Source of the DNA: Niastella sp. OAS944
Lineage (GTDB): Bacteria; Bacteroidota; Bacteroidia; Chitinophagales; Chitinophagaceae
Reading direction: 5' to 3'
Length of the DNA stretch: 64,000 nt
Assembly: GCA_024809215.1 (NCBI GenBank)
Contig: JANUBW010000001.1
Span: forward strand, 1,178,001 to 1,242,000
Part shown: piece by piece, positions 17,147 to 24,707 of the stretch
Layout of the letters: every line of letters starts with the position of its first letter
How positions within the stretch are numbered: the first letter of the stretch is position 1
Made by a program: the position numbers and the translations under genes
Notes under the pieces: generated by a model
What the model saw: only the letters and a program-made list of their open reading frames with translations
Database searches by the model: none
What the model was told of the DNA's origin: nothing

Positions 17147-17449
17147 ATGTTTGCAATAGTTAAAATCGCCGGACAACAATTTAAGGTTCAAAAGGACCAA
17201 ACTTTATTTGTACCGCGTGTGGACGGCAAAGCCGGAGACAAAGTGGAATTTTCAGAAATTCTCCTGTTAGATGATTCAGGTAAACTGTCAGTAGGCAGTG
17301 CAGTAAAAGGTGCTGTAAAGGCTGAGATCCTCGACCAGGTACAAGGCGATAAAGTAATCGCTTTTAAAATGAAAAGAAGAAAAGGTTTCCGCAAGAAGCA
17401 CGGTCATCGCACACACTACACTAAGATCAAAGTAACGGCTATCGCATAA
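17147..17449 (+). CDS. rplU: 50S ribosomal protein L21
   Basis: A 100-residue protein with the full L21 pattern: MFAIVKIAGQQFKVQ at the start and FKMKRRKGFRKKHGHRTHYTKIKVTAI at the end (a 27-residue region, residues 74-100). It binds 23S rRNA in the large subunit. It is followed by rpmA as usual, but the 163-bp gap between them holds a hairpin-forming word repeat starting right after the stop codon, which is unusual inside a ribosomal operon. Confidence 0.97.
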   Translation: MFAIVKIAGQQFKVQKDQTLFVPRVDGKAGDKVEFSEILLLDDSGKLSVGSAVKGAVKAEILDQVQGDKVIAFKMKRRKGFRKKHGHRTHYTKIKVTAIA

Positions 17450-17575
17450 TAAAATTCCAAATCACAAATCCCAAGATCCAAATTCAGACAAGTTGTGAAT
17501 TGGTTAAACCGGGATTTGATATTTGACTTTTGAATTTTATTTGGAGCTTGAGATTTGAGATTTGTGATTTCAAAT
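17450..17575. repeat. Inverted word repeat CCAAATC between rplU and rpmA
   Basis: Left arm AATTCCAAATCACAAATCCC, continuing to GATCCAAATTC; right arm GAATTTTATTTGGAGCTTG, continuing to GAGATTTGTGATTTC. The arms are imperfect reverse complements and would fold into a long hairpin in the mRNA. It starts at the rplU stop codon. Confidence 0.75.
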
Positions 17576-17612
17576 AAAGTATTATTCTAAAACATTTTTC
17601 AAACAATCTACC

Positions 17613-17870
17613 ATGGCACATAAAAAAGGGGAAGGCAGTGTAAAGAACGGTCGCGACTCACAGAGCAAACGCCTTGGCGTTAAAATCTACGGTGGTCAGT
17701 CTGCTATTGCAGGTAACATCATCGTTCGTCAACGCGGTACTGTGTATCATCCCGGAAAAAATGTTGGTATCGGAAGAGACTACACCATCTTTGCTTTAAC
17801 TGATGGCGTTGTTGAATTCAGAAAGACCAAAGGTGATAAAACGATCATCAGCGTAGCTACGGTTGCATAA
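17613..17870 (+). CDS. rpmA: 50S ribosomal protein L27
   Basis: An 85-residue protein: [20 protein letters not shown], then [29 protein letters not shown] and the C-terminal VEFRK. The N-terminal extension near the peptidyl-transferase centre is intact and needs no processing (starts MAHKKG). It is the second gene of the rplU-rpmA unit. Confidence 0.97.
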   Translation: MAHKKGEGSVKNGRDSQSKRLGVKIYGGQSAIAGNIIVRQRGTVYHPGKNVGIGRDYTIFALTDGVVEFRKTKGDKTIISVATVA

Positions 17871-17892
17871 GCATGTTAAGTGTATAGTGATT

Positions 17893-17915
17893 TTTTTTCA
17901 CAAAAAGTGAAAAAA
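17893..17915 (+). terminator. Hairpin after rpmA
   Basis: TTTTTTCAC / GTGAAAAAA, a perfect 9-bp stem with loop AAAAA, 22 nt after the rpmA stop. There is no long T-run after it, so termination is only probable. Confidence 0.5.
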
Positions 17916-17994
17916 GTTTTGGCGGTTTGAAATTAGTTTTTATTTTTACATCAGTTAAATTCTATTTTTTACTAACCGTTAAATTCACAAAAAC

Positions 17995-18087
17995 ATGGCA
18001 ACTAAGAAAAAAGCTGCAAAGAAAGCCGCTAAGAAAGCTGTAAAGAAAGCTGCTCCAAAGAAAAAGAAAGCTGCAAAGAAGAAATAA
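17995..18087 (+). CDS. 30-residue Lys/Ala-rich histone-like peptide
   Basis: ATG to TAA encodes 30 residues: MATKKKAAKKAAKKAVKKAA, then PKKKKAAKKK. Apart from Met, Thr, Val and Pro it is only Lys and Ala, in an AAKKA pattern like the C-terminal tail of histone H1 and of AlgP/HC2-type bacterial proteins. It should be a strongly basic DNA- or RNA-binding peptide. It has its own upstream AT-rich region and a strong terminator 30 nt after the stop, which supports a real, separately expressed gene. No globular domain is present. It may be a natural mini-histone or the remnant of a longer one. Confidence 0.7.
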   Translation: MATKKKAAKKAAKKAVKKAAPKKKKAAKKK

Positions 18088-18116
18088 CTTCGGCTTCTTG
18101 GAAAGCAAAAAATATC

Positions 18117-18145
18117 AAGTCCTTCCGGTTTCGGGAGGACTTTTT
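18117..18145 (+). terminator. Terminator of the histone-like gene
   Basis: AAGTCCTTCC / GGGAGGACTT stem (one G-U pair) with loop GGTTTC, followed by TTTTT. Confidence 0.85.
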
Positions 18146-18335
18146 AATTATAGCTATACCAAACGCCTAACCTTACCTACTTAACACCTCAACGCAGCAC
18201 CAATCCTGCATCTTTAACACCCTTACTTTACCAATCTGCTGAAACCCGCTCCCACACTGCATTACAAGCCGTCATAACAAACGCAACATGTTACCCGGGC
18301 TACTATTAACTAATTATACCGCATAGTTGGCATGT

Positions 18336-18576
18336 TATCAATTCACGATTGCCGATTGCCATTGATGCCTTACTTTTACATCCGCATTCATAGCATTCCC
18401 ATCTCTGATTTTTTTTGATAAGCCTATCTAAAACCCTGTTACCTCCAACCACCCTGGCACCGTTATTACAGTCACATGTAGCCACCAGGCAATTGACAAT
18501 AAGCAATAGGCAAATGCACATTGGTGCTTAAGCTATTGACTTTGCCTATTGCCCATTGCTTATTGCTAATTGATTT
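18336..18576. repeat. Inverted word repeat CAATTGACAATAAGC
   Basis: At 18488-18576, CAATTGACAATAAGCAATAG and TATTGCCCATTGCTTATTGC are imperfect inverted arms. A weaker GATTGCCGATTGCC stretch lies at 18347-18360. The gene-free gap 18146-18612 holds little else apart from a Cys-rich open frame that I do not accept as a gene. The same word type recurs at 46168-46262 and 48797-48956. Confidence 0.65.
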
Positions 18577-18612
18577 CTCGAAATAAAAAACAAAAAACTA
18601 CAACTGCTTGTC

Positions 18613-21600
18613 ATGTTTAAAAAGATCCTTGTTGCCAACCGTGGCGAAATTGCTATCAGGGTACTGCGTGCTGCTACTGAATTAAATATTAAGACCATTG
18701 CCGTTTACACTTTTGAAGACCGGTATTCACTGCATCGTTACAAAGCCGATGAAGCCTACCAAATTGGTAAGAATGATGATCCTTTAAAGCCTTACCTCGA
18801 TATTGAAGAGATCATTCGCGTTGCCAAACGCGAAAAGGCAGATGCCATTCACCCCGGTTATGGTTTCCTGTCAGAAAACGCCCGCTTTGCCCAGCGATGT
18901 GCCGAAGAAAAGATTGCCTTTGTTGGCCCCACTGCTTACATAATGGAGCAACTGGGCGATAAAATTGCCGCCAAGAAAGTAGCCAAACAAGCCGGTGTGC
19001 CAATGATAGAAGACAGTAAGGCCAATATTCAATCGCCCCACATTGCATTACAGGAAGCACGCCGTATTGGTTACCCCATCATCATTAAAGCTGCAGCCGG
19101 CGGTGGTGGCAGAGGCATGCGGGTGGTACGCAATGAGGAAGATCTTGAAAAAACGGTTCTGGAGGCCCGTAATGAAGCCAAAACAGCATTTGGCAACGAT
19201 ACCGTGTTCTTTGAAAAGTTTATTGAATCGCCCAAACATATTGAAGTGCAAATACTGGGCGATCATCATGGCAATATCATTCACCTGTTCGAACGCGATT
19301 GCTCTGTTCAACGCCGCTTTCAAAAAGTAGTTGAAGTAGCGCCTGCCATTTCTTTAAAACACGAAACCCGGCAAAAACTACACGAGTATGCCATTCGCAT
19401 TTGCAAACAGGTAAGCTATAACAACGCGGGCACGGTTGAATTTTTGGTTGATAAAGCCGAGAACATCTATTTTATTGAAGTGAACCCTCGCATACAGGTT
19501 GAACATACCGTAACAGAAGAAATAACCGGCATCGACATTGTAAAAAGCCAGCTGCTGGTAGCACAAGGCTATGCGCTTACCGACGCTCCCATCAATATTA
19601 AATCGCAGGAGCAGTTACAGATCTCCGGCGTTGCCATTCAATGCCGGGTAACAACAGAAGACCCTTCCAATAATTTCAAACCCGATTTCGGCACTCTTAT
19701 AGCCTATCGCAATGCCGGCGGCCCGGGTATACGGTTAGATGAAGGAAGCTCCTACCCCGGCGTTAGCATTTCCCCCTTCTTTGATTCATTACTGGTTAAG
19801 ATCACTGCCAGCGGGCGTAACCTTGCCGAAACCTGCGATAGACTGGTACGTACATTAAAGGAGTTTCGTATTCGTGGTGTAAAGACCAACATCCCTTTTC
19901 TTGAAAACGTTTTACAACATACTACCTTTCAAAATGGCCTTGCCACCGTTGACTTTATAGACAATCATGCCGAGCTGTTTCATTTTGAACCACGCATGGA
20001 CCGGGGCACCAAGGCCCTGCAATACCTGGCCGAGATCATTGTGAACGGTAATCCCTATATAGCAGAGATCAATCCAAACATAACCTTTCGCACACCCGTT
20101 GTGCCCGACGCCGTGCAACAGGAAATTACCAAAGGCTCCAAAGACCGGCTTACCGAGCTGGGTCGCGATAAATTCATTGACTGGCTGAAAAACAACGGCC
20201 GCATTCAATATACCGATACTACCTTTCGCGATGCGCATCAGTCGCTGCTGGCAACGCGGGTACGCACCACCGATATGTTGAAGGTAGCTGAAACGGTAGC
20301 TAAGAACCACCCGGAAATATTCTCCCTTGAAATGTGGGGTGGCGCCACCTTCGACGTAGCCCTGCGCTTTTTACATGAATGCCCCTGGCAGCGATTGCAG
20401 CTGATGCGTGAACGCATACCCAATATTTTGTTCCAGATGCTTATTCGCGGGTCTAACGCAGTAGGCTATACTGCCTACCCCGATAACCTGGTAGAAACAT
20501 TTATTGAAGAAAGCTGGAAGAACGGCATCGATATCTTTCGCATTTTCGACTCGCTCAACTGGCTGGAGGGTATGCAGGTAAGTATTAATGCCGTTCGGGA
20601 AAGAACAGGCGGCCTTGCCGAAGCCTGTATTTGTTATACCGGCGACTTCCTTGATCCGCACCGCAATCACAAGTTCAACCTGCAATACTATCTCGACCTG
20701 GCCAAACGCCTTGAAGATGCGGGCGCACATATTCTTGCAATAAAAGATATGGCCGGATTATTAAAACCCATGCAGGCCGGCATACTGGTTAGTGAGTTAA
20801 AGAAATCGATCAACATTCCCATTCACCTGCATACACACGATACCTCCTCTATACAGGCAGCCACTTATTTAAAAGCCATAGAGGCCGGTGTTGACGTTAT
20901 TGACGTAGCACTGGCATCCATGAGCGGCCTTACCTCCCAACCCAATTTCAATAGCATTGTGGCCATGATGAAGGGCCACCCGCGCGAATTACCCATAAAC
21001 CTGCATAAGCTGAATGAGCTATCGAATTACTGGGAAGATGTACGGGAAATTTATTATCCATTCGAATCGCAATTAAAGGCGGGCACTGCCGAAGTGTTTG
21101 ATCATGAAATACCGGGCGGACAATACAGTAACCTGCGCCCGCAGGCGCGTTCGCTTGGGCTGGAAGATCAGTTCACGAATATCAAGAAGAACTATGTGGT
21201 AGTGAATAAACTGTTTGGCGATATTGTAAAAGTAACGCCTTCATCGAAAGTAGTGGGCGATATGGCGCTGTTTATGACGGCCAACGACTATACCGAACAG
21301 GATATTTTTGAAAAAGGCGAAAGCATTTCATTCCCCGATTCGGTAATTGGGTTGTTCCGGGGCGATCTTGGTCAAACCCCGGGCGGGTTTCCCGAAGCCT
21401 TACAAAAAGTGATCCTCAAAAACGAAAAGCCGTTTACCGACAGGCCCAACGCGCATTTACAACCGCTGAACCTCCCTGCCGCCTGGGAAAAGTTTGAAGC
21501 CAAATATGGCAAACAATATACACAGCTCGATCTGCTGTCATCCCTTTTTTACCCCAAGGTGTTTGATGAGTACCATCAATTTAAAAGCACGTTTGGCGAA

Positions 21601-22041
21601 GTGTATTATGTGCCCTCCCCTGTTTTCTTTTATGGGCTGAAGCCAAACGAAGAAACGCTGATAGAGCTGGCGCCCGGCAAAAGCATTTTGATAAAATTCC
21701 TGCATATGAGCGGGGTTGATGAGAATGGTTATAAACAAATAATTTTTAAACTGAACGGACAAACCCGTTCCATTTTTGTAAAGGACAGAAGCTTTACATC
21801 AACAAAGCCCTCACATCGCAAAGTAAGCGCCGCCAATGAAATTGGCGCACCGCTGCAGGGCAAGCTTTCAAAAATACTGGTAAAGGCCGGCGACAAAGTG
21901 CAAAAGAACACGCCCCTGTTTGTAATTGAGGCCATGAAGATGGAATCGACCATTGTAGCTCCTGGTGAGGGGGAGGTTAGGAATGTGGCTCTTATAGAGG
22001 GAGTGTTCGTTGAACAAGATGATTTAGTGATTGAATTCTGA
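18613..22041 (+). CDS. pyc: Pyruvate carboxylase
   Basis: An 1142-residue single-chain biotin enzyme that carboxylates pyruvate to oxaloacetate with ATP and bicarbonate (anaplerosis). Order: biotin carboxylase about 1-450 (KILVANRGEIAIRV, ATP-grasp loop KAAAGGGGRGMR, FIEVNPRIQVEHTVTEEITG), carboxyltransferase about 530-800 (DTTFRDAHQSLLATR, metal-site HLHTHDTS), then a biotin carrier domain with EAMKMES, biotinyl Lys 1109. The length is typical. The stop codon TGA is shared with the first bases of a TGGTGAGTGG repeat. Confidence 0.97.
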   Translation: MFKKILVANRGEIAIRVLRAATELNIKTIAVYTFEDRYSLHRYKADEAYQIGKNDDPLKPYLDIEEIIRVAKREKADAIHPGYGFLSENARFAQRCAEEKIAFVGPTAYIMEQLGDKIAAKKVAKQAGVPMIEDSKANIQSPHIALQEARRIGYPIIIKAAAGGGGRGMRVVRNEEDLEKTVLEARNEAKTAFGNDTVFFEKFIESPKHIEVQILGDHHGNIIHLFERDCSVQRRFQKVVEVAPAISLKHETRQKLHEYAIRICKQVSYNNAGTVEFLVDKAENIYFIEVNPRIQVEHTVTEEITGIDIVKSQLLVAQGYALTDAPINIKSQEQLQISGVAIQCRVTTEDPSNNFKPDFGTLIAYRNAGGPGIRLDEGSSYPGVSISPFFDSLLVKITASGRNLAETCDRLVRTLKEFRIRGVKTNIPFLENVLQHTTFQNGLATVDFIDNHAELFHFEPRMDRGTKALQYLAEIIVNGNPYIAEINPNITFRTPVVPDAVQQEITKGSKDRLTELGRDKFIDWLKNNGRIQYTDTTFRDAHQSLLATRVRTTDMLKVAETVAKNHPEIFSLEMWGGATFDVALRFLHECPWQRLQLMRERIPNILFQMLIRGSNAVGYTAYPDNLVETFIEESWKNGIDIFRIFDSLNWLEGMQVSINAVRERTGGLAEACICYTGDFLDPHRNHKFNLQYYLDLAKRLEDAGAHILAIKDMAGLLKPMQAGILVSELKKSINIPIHLHTHDTSSIQAATYLKAIEAGVDVIDVALASMSGLTSQPNFNSIVAMMKGHPRELPINLHKLNELSNYWEDVREIYYPFESQLKAGTAEVFDHEIPGGQYSNLRPQARSLGLEDQFTNIKKNYVVVNKLFGDIVKVTPSSKVVGDMALFMTANDYTEQDIFEKGESISFPDSVIGLFRGDLGQTPGGFPEALQKVILKNEKPFTDRPNAHLQPLNLPAAWEKFEAKYGKQYTQLDLLSSLFYPKVFDEYHQFKSTFGEVYYVPSPVFFYGLKPNEETLIELAPGKSILIKFLHMSGVDENGYKQIIFKLNGQTRSIFVKDRSFTSTKPSHRKVSAANEIGAPLQGKLSKILVKAGDKVQKNTPLFVIEAMKMESTIVAPGEGEVRNVALIEGVFVEQDDLVIEF

Positions 22042-22262
22042 TGGTGAGTGGTCAATGGTGAGTGGTGAATGGTGAGTGGTGAATGGTGAGTGGGCTCGCG
22101 ATTTTTTTGGCTTTCTAAACAAATGCGAGGCTCGCGAATAGTCGGTTTCTTTGAAAATTCGGAAACCTACTCACAACTCATCAGCTATAGGACGAAGCCC
22201 GCAAATTATCAGAGTTCCTGGGAATTCGGAAATCCACTCACCACTCACCACTTACAACTCAC
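22041..22262. repeat. TGGTGAGTGG repeat, left flank of the IVP gene
   Basis: Runs of TGGTGAGTGGTGAATGG, an inner GCTCGCG...GCGAGGCTCGCG stem, the segment CAGCTATAGG..AAGCCCGCAAATTATCAG, and terminal CCACTCACCACTCACC. It is an imperfect direct repeat of 22636-22852. It starts at the pyc stop codon. Confidence 0.8.
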
Positions 22263-22284
22263 ACATTAACCTTAAACCAATCAT

Positions 22285-22635
22285 ATGTTTTTACAACTTG
22301 CCCATACAAAATTGGATGTATTCCGATTTTCGCAGGAACTGGTTCTGGAATGTTATAGAATAACCAAAACATTTCCCGTTGACGAAAGGTTTTCGATGGT
22401 TCAACAAATAAGAAGAGCAGCCTTATCAGTGCATCTGAATGTTTCGGAAGGTTGTTCTAGGAAATCGAAAAGAGAAAGGAGCCGGTATTATGAGATGGCC
22501 AGAGGTTCAGTTATCGAAATTGACAGCGCCATTGGCATTGCTCATAAATTATCATATTTATCTCCAGACGAACTTAAACTGTTAGGGGGACTCATTGTGA
22601 AAAACTTTAAAATATTAAGTGGTATGATAGGCTGA
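22285..22635 (+). CDS. Four-helix-bundle protein (23S rRNA-IVP / bvIVP family)
   Basis: A 116-residue all-helical protein with the family signature QIRRAALSVHLNVSEG (about residues 48-63) and the following RSRYYEMARGSVIEID. The family includes proteins encoded in intervening sequences of 23S rRNA genes and is related to Avd accessory proteins of diversity-generating retroelements; its molecular role is unclear. The gene is enclosed by about 220-bp imperfect direct repeats, with its own stop codon TGA forming the first bases of the right copy. There is no 23S rRNA or reverse transcriptase nearby, so it looks like an independent repeat-borne unit. Confidence 0.88.
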   Translation: MFLQLAHTKLDVFRFSQELVLECYRITKTFPVDERFSMVQQIRRAALSVHLNVSEGCSRKSKRERSRYYEMARGSVIEIDSAIGIAHKLSYLSPDELKLLGGLIVKNFKILSGMIG

Positions 22636-22852
22636 TGGTGAGCGGTGAGTGGTCAGTGGTGAGTGGTCAGTGGTGAGTGGCCTCGCTATATTTTAGCACG
22701 CTGAACAAAGCGAGGTTCACGAATGCTCGGCATTTTGAAAACTCGGAGATTCACTCACCACTCACAACTCACCAGCTATAGGCCAAAGCCCGCAAATTAT
22801 CAGGGTCCTGGAAATCCGGGAATCCACTCACCACTCACAACTCACCACTATT
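22636..22852. repeat. TGGTGAGTGG repeat, right flank of the IVP gene
   Basis: Same layout as 22041-22262: TGGTGAG words, CTCGCTATATTTTAGCACGC followed by TGAACAAAGCGAG, CAGCTATAGG..AAGCCCGCAAATTATCAG, and CCACTCACCACTCAC. A third copy, in reverse orientation, is at 34556-34688. Confidence 0.8.
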
Positions 22853-22892
22853 TCCTTAATTTAGCCCCCAGTTCTAATAAGAATCACCAACT

Positions 22893-24569
22893 ATGATCGA
22901 CAACTACTTCATTGCCGACCAATTTTCCCTGCTGGCCAAACTGATGGAAATGCATGGGGAAAATTCGTTCAGGGCGCGTACCTATTCCAGCGCTGCCTTT
23001 GCTATTGAAAAAGTAACCACACCACTGGCAGAAATGCCTGAAGATAAACTGGTAACGGTAAAAGGCATTGGCGATTCCGTTGCCAAAAAAGTAATTGAAA
23101 TACTCCGCACCGGTAAACTGGGCGCCCTTGAAGAAATAGTATCCAAAACCCCGCCCGGTGTGCTGGAGATGATGAACATAAAAGGACTGGGCCCTAAAAA
23201 AATAGCCACCATTTGGAAAGAAATAGGCGTTGAATCGGTTGGGGAACTGTTGTACGCCTGTAATGAGAACCGTTTGTTATTATACAAAGGGTTCGGACAA
23301 AAAACACAACAGAACGTACAGGAGTCCATTGAATTTTATATGAAGAACCAGGGCAGCCACCTGTACGCTGAAACAGAAGCCTATGCAGTGGTAATTGACG
23401 CAACCCTGAAAAAGCAATTCCCCGATAAACTGTTTGCTCTTACGGGCCAGTTCAGACGCCAGATTGAGATCATTGACCGGTTAGAATGGGTAACAACAGC
23501 CACCGATACCGAATTGCTTGCTTTCCTGGGCGCCAACAATTACACTACACAGGAAACACTGGAAGATATTTTTAGCGTAATGGGCCCCGAGAATGTATTG
23601 TTGAAATTCTATCGCGCTACACCCGAATCATTCTATTCCGTTCTTTTTCAAACCAGTGGCAGTGAAGAGTTTGTTACTGCCTGTGCAGCTTTGCCTGGTT
23701 GGAACAGTGGCGCCGCCTATCAATCGGAAGAAGAGATATTCACCGCATTGCAATTACCAGCCATTGCCCCCGCCCTGCGAGAAAAGGCAAAGGTGCTTAC
23801 TACGGTAAAGAACAATCCGGTTAACCTGATACAACCTGGCGACATAAAGGGTATTATTCACAGCCACAGCCAATGGAGCGATGGCGTGCATACGGTGGAA
23901 GAAATGGCAAAAGCCTGTATTGATCAGGGTTATGAATACCTGGTTATAAGCGATCACAGTAAAAGCGCGGCATATGCCAATGGCCTCACCGAAGAACGTA
24001 TTCGCGAACAACATCGCTACATCGACGAGCTGAATGAAAAGCTAAAGCCATTTAAAATATTTAAAAGTATTGAATGTGATATTTTAGGCGATGGCGCCCT
24101 CGATTATAGCAACAACGTGCTCTCTACCTTCGATCTGGTAATAGCCTCGGTACACTCTAACCTGAAAATGACCGAAGAAAAAGCCATGATGCGGTTACTG
24201 AATGCCATTCGTAACCCCCATACTACTATATTGGGTCATATGACAGGCCGCCTGTTGTTAAGCCGCCCTGGTTACCCGGTTGACCATGTGAGTGTTATTG
24301 ACGCCTGTTTGGAAAACAAGGTGGTGATTGAACTGAATGCGCACCCCCGCCGCCTTGATATGGACTGGCGTTGGATTGACTATGCCATTGAAAAAGGTGT
24401 ACTTATTTCCATTGACCCCGATGCGCACTCCATTGAGGGTTACGATTGCCGTTATGGCGTATTGGCTGCACAAAAAGGTGGATTAACGAAACAGCAGAAC
24501 TTAAGTAGTTTCAGTTTGATTGAGTTTGAAACTTACCTGGCTGATAGAAGAAAAGCCAGAGGAATATAG
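22893..24569 (+). CDS. PolX-like protein: HhH, degenerate polymerase and PHP domain
   Basis: A 558-residue member of the bacterial PolX group. The N-terminus has helix-hairpin-helix motifs (VKGIGDSVAKKV, IKGLGPKKIATI). The nucleotidyltransferase region has GQFRRQIEIIDRLEWV (185-200) where active enzymes have GSxRRGKExxxDxD, so the catalytic Asp pair is not recognisable. The C-terminal PHP phosphoesterase is intact: HSHSQWSDG (H323, H325), ISDHS, ASVHSN, LNAHPRR and DPDAHS. A metal-dependent 3'-5' exonuclease or phosphoesterase role in DNA repair is likely; polymerase activity is doubtful. It is monocistronic. Confidence 0.88.
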   Translation: MIDNYFIADQFSLLAKLMEMHGENSFRARTYSSAAFAIEKVTTPLAEMPEDKLVTVKGIGDSVAKKVIEILRTGKLGALEEIVSKTPPGVLEMMNIKGLGPKKIATIWKEIGVESVGELLYACNENRLLLYKGFGQKTQQNVQESIEFYMKNQGSHLYAETEAYAVVIDATLKKQFPDKLFALTGQFRRQIEIIDRLEWVTTATDTELLAFLGANNYTTQETLEDIFSVMGPENVLLKFYRATPESFYSVLFQTSGSEEFVTACAALPGWNSGAAYQSEEEIFTALQLPAIAPALREKAKVLTTVKNNPVNLIQPGDIKGIIHSHSQWSDGVHTVEEMAKACIDQGYEYLVISDHSKSAAYANGLTEERIREQHRYIDELNEKLKPFKIFKSIECDILGDGALDYSNNVLSTFDLVIASVHSNLKMTEEKAMMRLLNAIRNPHTTILGHMTGRLLLSRPGYPVDHVSVIDACLENKVVIELNAHPRRLDMDWRWIDYAIEKGVLISIDPDAHSIEGYDCRYGVLAAQKGGLTKQQNLSSFSLIEFETYLADRRKARGI

Positions 24570-24644
24570 AAAACAAGTTCACAGATCTTAGTTTTTTATA
24601 TTCGAGTAACCCTACTTTTTAATAACCTATCAATTCTAAACATT

Positions 24645-24679
24645 ATAAAGCTCAAAGTGCTACGCACTTTGAGCTTTAT
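24645..24679. terminator. Strong bidirectional terminator
   Basis: ATAAAGCTCAAAGTGC / GCACTTTGAGCTTTAT, a perfect 16-bp stem with loop TAC, between the convergent PolX and histidine-kinase genes. It is flanked by arms of the word AAACTAAGAACT (24576-24720). Confidence 0.85.
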
Positions 24680-24707
24680 TTGTAAACTGTGAACTAAAAA
24701 CTTAAAA

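Noticed and set aside
18306-18521. 71-residue Cys-rich open frame on the minus strand (CDC, CYEC, CQLC)
   Set aside because: Its first codons are encoded by a word repeat, it has no recognisable zinc-binding family pattern, and no promoter or neighbouring gene supports it.
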